Source of the DNA: JBBRTJ01 sp038244535 | GTDB lineage: Bacteria > Actinomycetota > Acidimicrobiia > Acidimicrobiales > Ilumatobacteraceae | Assembly (NCBI GenBank): GCA_038244535.1 | Contig: JBBRTJ010000070.1 | Span: 1 to 19,601 of the forward strand | Direction of reading: 5' to 3' | Length of the DNA: 19,601 nucleotides | In this document: piece after piece, positions 1 to 9,000 of the stretch | Numbering within the stretch: position 1 is the stretch's first letter | Layout: every line of letters starts with the position of its first letter | Translations under genes and position numbers: made by a program | The notes under the pieces: generated by a model | Databases searched by the model: none | Told to the model about the DNA's origin: nothing | What the model saw: only the letters and a program-made list of their open reading frames with translations

Positions 1-8
1 CGACACGA

Positions 9-1235
9 TCAGCGGCGATGGCGGAGCGTCTCGGCCGCCAGCACCGAGAGCGTCCCGGCCGCGGTGGCGCCCCAGGTGAGCTCGCCGGCCCGAGCGAGCG
101 CTCCGGCGCCCAGGCGCTGGCGGAGCGCGACATCGGTCAGCGCCGCCGACAGCGCGTCACCGAGGTGGGCGGGGTCGGCCAGCACGCCCGTGACGCCGTC
201 GATGACCGCATCGCGATGGCCGGCCACGTCGGTGACCACGGCCGGTGTCCCGCAGGCCGCCGCCTCGGTGATGGTCATGCCCCACCCCTCGGCGACCGAC
301 GCGCTGGTCAGGACCCAGGCCCGCCGGTACAGCGCTACGAGGTCGTCACTGCTCAACCGGCCGGCGAAGTGCACCCACGACGACGCGTCGAGATCGCTCA
401 CCAGCGCGTCGAGGGCCTCGCGCTCGGCTCCCTCGCCGACGATCACGAGCTCGAGGCCGGGGTGGCGATTGCGGATGGCGGCCACCTTGGCGATGAGGAC
501 CTCGAATCGCTTGACCGGCATGAGGCGACCCACGGCGACCACGAGGGGGTGGTCGGCCTTGGCGCCTCCGGGCGAGAAGCGGGCGTCGATGCCCGGCGGC
601 ACAACCGTGACGCGCCCGGGCCGGAAGCCCAGTTGCTCGACCATCTCGTGCTTGGACGACTCGGACAGGGTGATCATGGCCATGCGGCGGTAGATCGGCG
701 GCGCCACGCGACGCTCGAGCAGCTCGCCGGCCCGGGCCAGGTTCGGCGGCAGCACCATGCCCCACATCGGTCCGTGGACGTGGTGGAGCCAGGTGACCTT
801 GGGGCCGGTGGCCCACAGCGGCGTCATCCACGGGACGCCGTTCCAGATCTCGACGAGGCCATCGCGCTCGCCGTGGTGGCCGAGCAGCTCGCTGACCACG
901 CTTCGGGGGAACACCAGGTACCGCCCGGCCTTGCGGATGACCTTGTAGCCGTCACGGGTGCTGACCACCGGCGCGCCCTGCGCGTAGGAGGTGCGCATGG
1001 TCACCTCGATGCCGGCCTCGGCCCAGAGCCGGGCGATGGTGGCGGCGTGGAGCTCGGAGCCGCCCGCCTCGACGTCGGCCAGGTCGCGCCAGGCCAAGAC
1101 GTGGATCCGGCGCAGACCGGCGGCGGCCGCGATGTCGCCGAGCTTGGCCCTGGTGAGATCGTCGGCGGGGAGCGGGGACCCGGTCGGGCGCTGGGGTCGG
1201 CTGGGTCGCTCGTCGTTCAAGTAGGGGTGCTCCAA
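9..1235 (-). CDS. GT4-family glycosyltransferase (GT-B fold)
   Basis: A cytoplasmic retaining glycosyltransferase that would move a sugar from a nucleotide-sugar donor to a glycan or lipid acceptor; donor and acceptor cannot be read from the sequence. The 408-residue protein has the family landmarks: a glycine-rich N-domain loop (AGGSE, residues 57-61), a VVPPGID segment (211-217), the donor-domain strand VVAVGRLMPVKRFE (232-245), and the E-x7-E donor-binding motif in EGWGMTITEAAACGTP (E316 and E324). There is no signal peptide or membrane span. The start is a TTG at 1233-1235; the first 40 or so residues are proline-rich and poorly conserved in appearance, so a slightly later start is possible. 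It diverges from a methyltransferase/acyltransferase pair, and GT-C glycosyltransferases lie nearby, which suggests envelope polysaccharide or glycolipid synthesis. The stop lies 8 bases from the window edge, so its downstream neighbour is unseen. Family is confident; function is inference. Confidence 0.9.
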   Translation of the reverse strand: MEHPYLNDERPSRPQRPTGSPLPADDLTRAKLGDIAAAAGLRRIHVLAWRDLADVEAGGSELHAATIARLWAEAGIEVTMRTSYAQGAPVVSTRDGYKVIRKAGRYLVFPRSVVSELLGHHGERDGLVEIWNGVPWMTPLWATGPKVTWLHHVHGPMWGMVLPPNLARAGELLERRVAPPIYRRMAMITLSESSKHEMVEQLGFRPGRVTVVPPGIDARFSPGGAKADHPLVVAVGRLMPVKRFEVLIAKVAAIRNRHPGLELVIVGEGAEREALDALVSDLDASSWVHFAGRLSSDDLVALYRRAWVLTSASVAEGWGMTITEAAACGTPAVVTDVAGHRDAVIDGVTGVLADPAHLGDALSAALTDVALRQRLGAGALARAGELTWGATAAGTLSVLAAETLRHRR

Positions 1236-1294
1236 CGCTGGGTGAACGGGTCGTTACATTACCGGCGGCCCCCGACCCTCCTGAGGACACCCCG
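1236..1294. promoter_or_regulatory. Divergent intergenic region, probable promoters for the GT4 gene and the methyltransferase
   Basis: This 59-bp gap separates two divergent genes and contains an AT-rich island (TTACATTA around 1254-1261) that stands out in very GC-rich sequence. On the + strand TACATT at 1255-1260 fits a TANNNT -10 box and would give a leader of about 28 nt ahead of the TTG at 1295. On the - strand the same island reads TAATGT (1262-1257), about 20 nt ahead of the TTG at 1235. I see no convincing -35 on either side. The bidirectional reading is inference. Confidence 0.35.
1282..1287 (+). promoter_or_regulatory. Shine-Dalgarno site for the methyltransferase
   Basis: TGAGGA lies 7 nt upstream of the TTG codon at 1295 and matches the anti-Shine-Dalgarno core. 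It supports TTG as the start, since no ATG or GTG nearby is better placed. Confidence 0.55.
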
Positions 1295-2086
1295 TTGAAG
1301 CTGACCGGCGAGCGCCCGATCGAGGGCAAGACCCCAGACTCGCTGCTGGCTCTTCACGCGGCCGGCTACCGCGAGGTGCTCGATCGACTGGCCGGCGGCC
1401 GCTTCCTCGACCTCGGCTGCGGCCTCGGTGACGGCAGCGCCGGGTTCCTCGCGCCCGACCGCGAGGTCGTCGGTGTTGACTACGACCCCGCAACAGCCAT
1501 CGAAGCGATCCACCTCCACCCAGGGTTGCGCGGGCTGTGCGGTGACGGTGCGGTGCTCCCGGTCCGGAGCGGTTCGTTCGACTGGGTGTGCTCGTCGCAC
1601 CTCATCGAGCACTTCGTCGACCCTGAGCCGCACGTAGCCGAGATCGCCCGTGTGCTGCGACCGGGGGGCACGGCGTTCTTCCTCACCCCGAACGCTCCGG
1701 CCGACTTCGAGAACCCCTACCACGTCCACCTGTTCGAGCCCGATGAGCTGCGGTCCATGCTGAACCGACACTTCAACGCCGTCGAGGTGCACGGCCTCGA
1801 CGGCGATGCCGTCGTGCAGGCCGACTTCGCCGCGCGGCGCTTGTGGGCCCGCAGGATGCTCGCCATCGACATCTTCGATCTGCGCCACAAGTTGCCTCGC
1901 AACGCCTACGTGCAACTGCACGCGCTGGCGCGCCGGGGCGCCTACCCGCTGATCGCGCTGGCTCAGCGCCGGCGCCACCAGCCCGCGCCCGCCATCACGG
2001 CCGATCGCTTCGCCCTCACCGACACGATCGACCCGACCACGCTCGTGCTCTTTGCCGTAGCCACCAAGGCTCCCTCAAGCCCATGA
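1295..2086 (+). CDS. Class I SAM-dependent methyltransferase
   Basis: A 263-residue small-molecule or glycan methyltransferase of the Methyltransf_11/UbiE-like type. Motif I, FLDLGCGLGDGS (residues 37-48), forms the SAM-binding loop. GVDYD (60-64) ends in the acidic residue expected to bind the SAM ribose. The later landmarks are SFDWVCSSHLIEHFVDPE (94-111) and VLRPGGTAFFLTPNA (120-134). No membrane segment is visible. The TTG start at 1295 has a Shine-Dalgarno site 7 nt upstream. The stop overlaps the acyltransferase start as ATGA (2083-2086), so the two are probably translated together. Sitting between a GT4 glycosyltransferase and a polysaccharide-type acyltransferase, it may methylate a surface glycan or its lipid carrier, but no substrate can be assigned. 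Confidence 0.88.
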   Translation: MKLTGERPIEGKTPDSLLALHAAGYREVLDRLAGGRFLDLGCGLGDGSAGFLAPDREVVGVDYDPATAIEAIHLHPGLRGLCGDGAVLPVRSGSFDWVCSSHLIEHFVDPEPHVAEIARVLRPGGTAFFLTPNAPADFENPYHVHLFEPDELRSMLNRHFNAVEVHGLDGDAVVQADFAARRLWARRMLAIDIFDLRHKLPRNAYVQLHALARRGAYPLIALAQRRRHQPAPAITADRFALTDTIDPTTLVLFAVATKAPSSP

Positions 2087-4803
2087 CCGCAACCGTCGTC
2101 GAGAGTGGCGAGGGACCGCTCGAGGACGGCCAACCGGGGGTGGTCACGACCGGCGCGCCCCATCTGACCCACATCGACGCCCTCGACGGCCTTCGGGGCA
2201 TCGCCGTCGCCGGGGTCCTGGCCTTTCACCTCGGCTACCTGAAAGGCGGCTACCTCGGCGTCGACCTGTTCTTCGTGCTCTCGGGCTTCTTGATCACGTC
2301 GTTGCTGGTGGCCGAGTGGGGTGCGTCTGGGGCGGTCGCCCTCGGCAGGTTCTGGGTCCGTCGAGCACGGCGGTTGCTCCCGGCGATGCTCCTGGTCCTG
2401 TTGGCGGTGGCCCTGTACGGCTGGCTGCTGGCCGGACCGCTTGAGCTCGAGCGGCTCCGTGACGACGGCCTGGCGACCCTGCTCTATGCGGCCAACTGGC
2501 ACTCGATCGTGGATCAGGTCAGCTACTGGCAGACCTTTGCGGCACCATCGCTGCTGGCCCACACCTGGAGCCTGGCCATCGAGGAACAGTTCTACCTGCT
2601 GTGGCCGCTGCTGGTGGTGCTGGTGCTCAGGGTGCTGCACGGCTCGCTGCGAGTCCTGCTCGGCCTGACCCTGGCCATGGCGGCCGCCTCGGCCGTCACG
2701 ATGATCGTGCTCCACCACGCCGGCGACGACCCGACGCGGGTGTACTTCGGGACCGACACCCGGGCGGCCTCGATCCTGGTCGGGGCGGCCCTCGCCCTCG
2801 TGCTCGCGATCCGGGGTCCGATCGTCGGGCGTCACCTGGGTCGGGCCGTGGGCGCACTCGGCATCGTCGCCGCAGCGTTCCTGGTCGTCTGCTGGACCAC
2901 CGTGGCAGGCACGAGCGACTGGCTGTACGAGGGCGGCCTGTTCTTGTGCGGCATGGCGGTGGTGGCGATCATCGCCTCCATCGTGCGCCCCGCCCCCGGA
3001 GTGCTCGGCGCCGTCCTGTCGGTGCGGGTGCTGCGGTGGCTCGGCACCATCTCCTACGGCTTGTACCTCTGGCACTGGCCGGTGATCGTCGTGCTCGACG
3101 AGCAGCGAACCGGGCTCGACGGCCTCCCGCTCGCCGTGCTGCGCGTCACCGTCAGCATCGGCATCGCCGTGGCGTCCTACGTGTGGGTCGAGCGACCGAT
3201 CCGCTACGGCTCGCTCGGGCGAACGCGTTCGATCGTGCTGCTGCCCACCAGCTTCGCCGTGTGCGCGCTGAGCCTGGTGCTCGTCGCCCGCGGCGCTCCG
3301 GCCCTTCCTGGTCCGATCGCGCTCCCGACCATCCCCCTCGTCACGACGCCCTCCGGTTCGTCAGCGCCCACCACCGTGTCAAACGCGGCAACGACAACGG
3401 TCGCAGGGGGCAGACCCGTGGCGGTGATCGCGCCGCTGCGCCTGATGGTCGCGGGCGACTCCGGCGCCTACTACCTCGGCGAAGGCCTGGCCTCCGAGAC
3501 CAAGGCCGCCGGCGGCGAGGTCAGCAACCTGGGCGCCGTCGGTTGCGGCATCAACGGCCGCACCGACCCCCGCACCCGCATGCCCGGCGGCCAGTACCTG
3601 ACCGATCCGCCCGGCTGCAGCACCTGGGCGGAGCGGTGGAGCGGGGAGGTGGCACGCTTCAAGCCCAACGTCAGCCTCCTCACGCTGGCCTGGCCCGGCT
3701 ACGGCGACCGCATGATCGACGGTACCTGGCGCCACCCCTGTGATCCCGTCTTCGACCGATGGTATGCAGGCGAGGCCCAGGCGGCGGTGCGGGCGCTCTC
3801 GTCACCCGGCAACCACGTGGTGGTGGCACTGACCGCCTACTCGTCGCTTCCGCTCGCGAGCGACGCCCACCAGCGCGTCGACTGCCTGAACGACGCTTAT
3901 CGAGCCGGTGCGGTGGCTGCTCCCGGCACGACGATCGTCGATGTCAACGCGTTCGTGTGCCCCGCAGGCACCTGCATCACCCAGCAGGACGGCACGACCC
4001 TGCGGCCGGACGGGGTGCACTTCCAAGGGCCGGGCGCACTGCTGGCGGCGCGGTGGCTGCTGCCGAGCCTCACGCCCGACCCGCTCCCGGCGGCATCGAC
4101 GACGACGGCGCCACCGGACACAACCGCTCCCGCCACCACGACGCCCGTGGCCCCGCTTCGCACGCTCGTGCTCGGCGACTCGACGGCCTACACGCTGGCC
4201 GCCGGCTTCCCGGCGAGCAGCGAGGAGCTCCAGGTCGCAGGGGCCGCGTCCGTCGGCTGCGGCATCGCCGACGGCGAGCCGTTCGACACGATGCCCGTCC
4301 CCGTGCCGGCGAAGTGCCGCACCTGGCGTACCGAGTGGACTGACGCGTTGCAGCGCTTCCAGCCCCGGGTCGTCGTGCTGATGCTCGGGGCGTGGGAGGT
4401 GCTCGACCACCGGGTCAACGGCGTCGTCTACAGCTTCCCCAGCCCGGGCTGGCATGCCGTGGTCGACAAGGCGCTGACCGACGCTGTGACGCTGGCAGCC
4501 AGCACCAACGCCGAGCTGGCCGTGCTCGAGGTGCCCTGCTACCACCAGTCAGCGCACTCGTCGGTCCCGGCGCAGCAGCGCAACGAGCTGGCCCGGGTCG
4601 ACGCGCTCAACGACCAGCTCCGCCAGCTCGTCGCTGCCAACCCGCGGTCAGCGCTCGTCCCCGTTGGCGACCTGGTGTGCCGTCAGCACCCGACCGACGA
4701 CCTCCGCTACGACGGCGTGCACCTCAGCGCTCAGGGGGCGGCCACCGTGTGGTCGTGGCTCACGCCGAGGTTGCAGGCGCTCGTCGCATCGCCACCGCCC
4801 TGA
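2083..4803 (+). CDS. OafA/YrhL-type membrane acyltransferase with two tandem C-terminal SGNH domains
   Basis: A 906-residue acyltransferase-3 protein expected to carry acyl groups, usually acetyl, across the membrane and place them on an extracytoplasmic glycan. Residues about 30-405 form the multi-span acyltransferase domain: DGLRGIAVAGVLAFH (35-49) with the family histidine H49, the LFFVLSGFLIT segment (62-72), RRARRLLPA (93-101), and HTWSLAIEEQFYLLWP (160-175). A Thr/Pro-rich linker (about 410-450) leads to a first SGNH-like domain with GDS (458-460) and DGVH (643-646). A second Thr/Pro linker (about 664-690) leads to a second one with GDS (698-700), GAWE (769-772) and DGVH (877-880). Most relatives carry one SGNH domain. 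The ATG at 2083 overlaps the methyltransferase stop (ATGA); a longer reading from 1843 would lie inside the methyltransferase and is rejected. The 3' end overlaps the convergent GT39 gene by 44 bp. Substrate unknown. Confidence 0.92.
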   Translation: MTATVVESGEGPLEDGQPGVVTTGAPHLTHIDALDGLRGIAVAGVLAFHLGYLKGGYLGVDLFFVLSGFLITSLLVAEWGASGAVALGRFWVRRARRLLPAMLLVLLAVALYGWLLAGPLELERLRDDGLATLLYAANWHSIVDQVSYWQTFAAPSLLAHTWSLAIEEQFYLLWPLLVVLVLRVLHGSLRVLLGLTLAMAAASAVTMIVLHHAGDDPTRVYFGTDTRAASILVGAALALVLAIRGPIVGRHLGRAVGALGIVAAAFLVVCWTTVAGTSDWLYEGGLFLCGMAVVAIIASIVRPAPGVLGAVLSVRVLRWLGTISYGLYLWHWPVIVVLDEQRTGLDGLPLAVLRVTVSIGIAVASYVWVERPIRYGSLGRTRSIVLLPTSFAVCALSLVLVARGAPALPGPIALPTIPLVTTPSGSSAPTTVSNAATTTVAGGRPVAVIAPLRLMVAGDSGAYYLGEGLASETKAAGGEVSNLGAVGCGINGRTDPRTRMPGGQYLTDPPGCSTWAERWSGEVARFKPNVSLLTLAWPGYGDRMIDGTWRHPCDPVFDRWYAGEAQAAVRALSSPGNHVVVALTAYSSLPLASDAHQRVDCLNDAYRAGAVAAPGTTIVDVNAFVCPAGTCITQQDGTTLRPDGVHFQGPGALLAARWLLPSLTPDPLPAASTTTAPPDTTAPATTTPVAPLRTLVLGDSTAYTLAAGFPASSEELQVAGAASVGCGIADGEPFDTMPVPVPAKCRTWRTEWTDALQRFQPRVVVLMLGAWEVLDHRVNGVVYSFPSPGWHAVVDKALTDAVTLAASTNAELAVLEVPCYHQSAHSSVPAQQRNELARVDALNDQLRQLVAANPRSALVPVGDLVCRQHPTDDLRYDGVHLSAQGAATVWSWLTPRLQALVASPPP

Positions 4804-6091
4804 GCCCGGCGTCGATGGCAACGGCGGCAAGGACGACGACGGCGACTTCGGCCGGCGTTCGGAAGCGCACGATCCCGTAGAACGCGGCGGCCCCGAAGGT
4901 GACGAGCACGGGCAGCGCCAGCAATGGGACAAGGAGCGCCCGCGACCGCCGCCACTGCACGACCCCGCCGCCGACGGCGACGGGCACCATGAGCCAGAAG
5001 CTCCACAGGCACCATCGCGACAGCCAGGTCTCACGTCCCTCGCCCTGGTTGAGCCACACCATCTGGTCTGGTTCGTAGACGCTCCAGACCCGAGCCACTC
5101 GGACCACCATCACCACCGGTAGCCGCCCGAGGTGCGAGCGGACGTAGTCGAGGCCTGCGGTGCGCAGGTACGACGACGCCACCGACTGGTCAACGCCCGG
5201 GGGCACCGGCACCGCCAGACCGCACTCCAACGACCAGAAGCCGATGCCCCCTCCGAAGTAGGTGGCATCGCAGTTGGCCCCGGCCGCCAGGAGCCCGTCG
5301 TTGGTCGACACGAGCACCGGCTCGTCGAAGCGGCTGGCGTTGTAGGCGAACCAGGGCACGAGCGGGGCCACGGCGCCGGCCACGGTGAGACCGCCGAGGG
5401 CCAAGGCGGTGCGCCAGGACACCTCGGGCCGGCGGCGGGCGGTGATGACGACGAGGGGGAGCACGACGAGAGGAAGGAGCAGGGCCAGCTCGGCCCGGGT
5501 CAGGATCGCCACCCCGATGGCGAGTCCCGCCCCCACCGCCACTCGAGGCCGCGGATCGTCGAGCAGCCGGTAGGCGGCCAGGAGCACGACGGTGGTCATC
5601 AGCGCGGCGAGCGTCTCGGACATGAGCAGCCCGTCGTTGACCCACAGGTTCGGGTAGAGGGCGGCCAGTCCGGCGGCCAACAGGCCGACGCGAAGGCCGC
5701 CGACCCGGCGGCCGAGGAGTCCGACGAGCAGCACGACCACAACGCCGAGCGCCGCCATCAGCAGGCGCTGGCCCAGGACGCTGCCGGGGGCCAACCACTC
5801 GGCGGGGGCGAGCACGAGCGAGGTCAGCGGCGGGTGGTCGGCGGCCGGCATCCCGGGGTGAAACGGGTCGGCGAACCAGTGGCCGTGGGCAATGACCTTG
5901 GCCTGGGCGCTGTAGTAGATCTGGTCGCCCAGGAGGGCGTCGTCGCGCTTGGGGCCAAGGACGTAGGCCACCCGAACCGCGAGCGCGACCGCGCTGATGG
6001 CGGCGAGGCCGAGACGGAAGGTCCGGTGGCCGCCGTCGGGCGCCTTGGGGGTGCCGGGTGGTGGCGTCGTGCTGGTCATGACGTCGGTCAT
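4760..6091 (-). CDS. GT39/ArnT-like (PMT_2-type) membrane glycosyltransferase
   Basis: A 443-residue multi-span GT-C glycosyltransferase expected to take a sugar from a polyprenyl-phosphate donor and use it outside the cytoplasm. After a cytoplasmic Pro/Thr-rich N-tail, the first span (about 27-45) is followed by the first external loop, with the likely catalytic aspartate in LGDQIYYS (D56). PAADHPPLTS (82-91), an MSETL segment in the next conserved loop, and a C-terminal YGIVRFRTPAE motif are all typical of the family. The ATG at 6091 overlaps the stop of the upstream AftD-like gene as ATGA (6088-6091), giving translational coupling; the in-frame ATG four codons later is an alternative. It is the last gene of the GT-C operon and probably acts in the same envelope glycan pathway. 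Its stop lies inside the convergent acyltransferase gene. Sugar and acceptor cannot be inferred. Confidence 0.88.
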   Translation of the reverse strand: MTDVMTSTTPPPGTPKAPDGGHRTFRLGLAAISAVALAVRVAYVLGPKRDDALLGDQIYYSAQAKVIAHGHWFADPFHPGMPAADHPPLTSLVLAPAEWLAPGSVLGQRLLMAALGVVVVLLVGLLGRRVGGLRVGLLAAGLAALYPNLWVNDGLLMSETLAALMTTVVLLAAYRLLDDPRPRVAVGAGLAIGVAILTRAELALLLPLVVLPLVVITARRRPEVSWRTALALGGLTVAGAVAPLVPWFAYNASRFDEPVLVSTNDGLLAAGANCDATYFGGGIGFWSLECGLAVPVPPGVDQSVASSYLRTAGLDYVRSHLGRLPVVMVVRVARVWSVYEPDQMVWLNQGEGRETWLSRWCLWSFWLMVPVAVGGGVVQWRRSRALLVPLLALPVLVTFGAAAFYGIVRFRTPAEVAVVVLAAVAIDAGLRAVAMRRAPATSA

Positions 6092-9000
6092 CGTTGCTCG
6101 TCGCGCCGATGGTGCAGGGCGACGTGGGCGCCCACCAGCACCACGGCGAGCAGCACAGGACGATGCGCCGACTCGTAGCCCTCGGTCCATCCGAACCCGG
6201 GCGACGGGTGGCTGCGCCAGGTGCGAGCCAGGTAGTACAGCGCCGCCGAGGCGACGAGCACGACCGCGACCGCCCCGGGCACCAGGCGTCCGCGGCGGTG
6301 GAGGGCGGCTGGAACAGTGACGGTGAGGGCGACGAGGCCCCAGAGCGGACCGATCACCAGGACGGCCAGGAGGGCGGTCGATACGGCAATCGTGAGCCCG
6401 ACGCGGGTCTTGGCCGCCCGAGCCTCGGCGCCGGCCACGCCCAGCCCGAAGACCGGTGCTGCAGCGCTGGTGAGCAGCACCTGCTCGCGGCGGCCGCCCA
6501 AGACGAGCAGGACCAGGCAGGCCAACACGGCCAGCGCCGATGCCCGCAAGGTCCAGTCGATCAGCCGCTGGGGCGTCCACGTCAGAGTGAAGGGCACCTC
6601 GCCGTTGGCTGCGGCACCGGTCGCGACGCCCATGGTCTCAGCGCTGACCAGCCAGCCGTTGCTGCCACCGTCGATCACCTCGGGCGCGCCGAGATCACGG
6701 CCCCCGAGGGTCAGGCGCCAACCGGCGTTGTGGCCCTGGCCGAGGACGAACCACGCGGGGGCGGTGGCCGTTGCCAGGCCCGTGACGCTGCCGCTGACCC
6801 GCGTGCGGCCGTCGCCCGTGACGTGCACGGCGGCGGCGGCCGGTGCGGCGGTGGCTGGCGCGGCGGTGGCTGGCGCGGCGGTGGCCGACCCCGGCCACGA
6901 CGGTGAGCGCAGGACCAGCCGATCGACGTCGAACCCCGTCACGAGCCCGGCGGCCGACTCGATGCGATGATCGCCGGCGGTGAGGCTGACGGTGGCGGGC
7001 CCGGCGCCCGGGTCACACGTCGAGACGGTGAGCGCCTGACCGGCGAGCGCATGAGCCGTGGTGCCGGTCACCCGGACCGGCACCGGCCGCCCGTCGATGC
7101 GGACGAGGTCGTCACGGCAACCGCTGTCGATCATGTCCACCGCGGGTGACACGCGCACGGAGCCGAGGCCCATCTCGGCGATCGCCACGGGGAGGGTCGT
7201 GGTCTCGCCGTATCGGTGATCGACCGTGGTCACGGCCCTGATGCCCGAGATCCTGACCGTGGCCGGCGGGCCGGCCGCGCCGAGCCTGAGAGCCGGGACC
7301 GCGACGGTCAGCGACGCAACGGTGCCGATGGGTCCGTCGGCGATGGCGGGTACGGCGGCGATCCGCTGCTGGCCGTCGCCGCTCGTGATGGTCAGCTCCG
7401 TCGGTACGGAGTGGCGTCCATCGGCCACCACCTGGAGCTCGAGATGATCGATGGTCGTGTCGGCGGCAGGGCGCACGACCAGCGATGACCCGACGGGCTG
7501 GCCGAACGGGGTGGTCCACGCCGTGGTGGGGTTGCCATCGAGGGCGGCCCACCCTCGTGCGGTCAGGGTCCCGGCCATCGACCCGCTGGCCACGACCGTG
7601 GCGCCGCCCTGGCGGCCGAGCAGCGGGGCCAGCACCGCATCCGGGGCGCGTGGCGAGAGGCGGATGGTGGCTTCGACGGCAAGCGCGGCCGCCGCCGGGA
7701 GTCGGATCTGGCGGACGATGGCCCGCTCGTCGTCATCACGCCAGCGGTTGGTGGCGGCCACCCGCTGGCGGGTGAGCACCACCGCCAGCGGCTGACCGGC
7801 CCGGACGATCGGAAGGGCGACGGGAGTGCGAACGACCTCGCTCACGGTGGTCGCCCCGAGGCCGAGCTCGGCGATGCCCACCGCACTGAGACCGAAGTTC
7901 GAGACAGGATGGCCCACGTTGGTGACGAGCACCTCGAGCTCGATCCAGGTGACGTCGGCGGGCGCGAGGTCGATGCGCTGCCCGGCGCTCGATCGGGACG
8001 AGGCGTCGAGGTTGACCTCGGTCGATCCGGCCGAGGTGGTGATGCGGACCCGGGTGATCCAGCGGTTGGCGCCGAAGTCGTGCGCCTGTTGCAGCTGCAG
8101 GTGGTCGAGCGAGATCGCGTTCGGGAGATCGACCCGCAGGCGCTCGTGCTCGACGGCGCCGCGGTCGCCCACCCGCCACGCCGTCGCGGGATCCCCGTCA
8201 AGGGCAAGGGCCGGGCGGTCCTCGGGACGGTAGGCGGTCGGTTCGCCGTACGAGGTGGCCCGCACCACGGCGCCCCGCTGGAGCGAGATCGTTTGGTCGT
8301 CGATCGTTGCGTTGGGGAACACGGGCAGGCGGTGGTCGGCGGTGTCGGTGGCGAGCGAGACATCGACGCCGGACTCGGTGAAGCCCACGACGTCTTGCGA
8401 TCCCCGCCACTGGCGGGCCCGCAGCCGGTTCGAGTCGGTGATGATGAGCGGTCCGCTCCAGTTTGCCCGCTCGGCAGCGGTGAGGTCGGCTGCATAGCGG
8501 ATGGCCGTGTGCCCGTCGACCAGGCCGACCGCAGCGGCATCGACCACTCCATCCCCGCTGCCGGCGAGAGCGATCGCACCCCCCGCCGGCTCCATCCGCA
8601 CGATGGGTACGGGGTCGCTCACCGCGATCGTGGCGGCCGGTGGCACCGGCGTGCCGATGGTCGGATCGGACAGAGCCTGCTCGTCGACCATGGTCACGGC
8701 CGCCTGGTTGATCTGCGCCGGGCCCCGGGGCAGGGGGGCGGCCAGCCCCGGAACGTCTTGGTAGAAGGTCCACGTCGGCTCGGGGCGGGCTGTTCGGTAG
8801 CGCTCGAACGCAGTGTCGCCGCGAACCACGACGTCGCCCACGCCGAGCATGCGGGCCACCGGCGCGACCGAGGTGCGCTCGGCGATCCCGGTCTGGAAGC
8901 GGTCGTCTTGGGCCAGGAGGAGATCCATGGTGGCGGGGCTGCCGAGGGGCAGCAGGTCACGGGTGATGGTCGGCCGGCTCATGAGCCCGGGCAGGATGGC

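Noticed and set aside
1843..2082. N-terminal extension of the acyltransferase inside the methyltransferase gene
   Set aside because: The added 80 codons are Arg/Ala-rich shadow sequence; the ATG at 2083 gives the ATGA overlap and a normal family N-terminus.
1963..3075. 370-codon - strand open frame opposite the acyltransferase
   Set aside because: Antisense shadow of the acyltransferase-3 domain; composition rich in His/Gln/Asp/Gly with no family signature.
5132..6178. 348-codon + strand open frame opposite the GT39 gene
   Set aside because: Antisense shadow with His/Gly/Arg/Glu-rich composition; the - strand product shows catalytic GT-C motifs.
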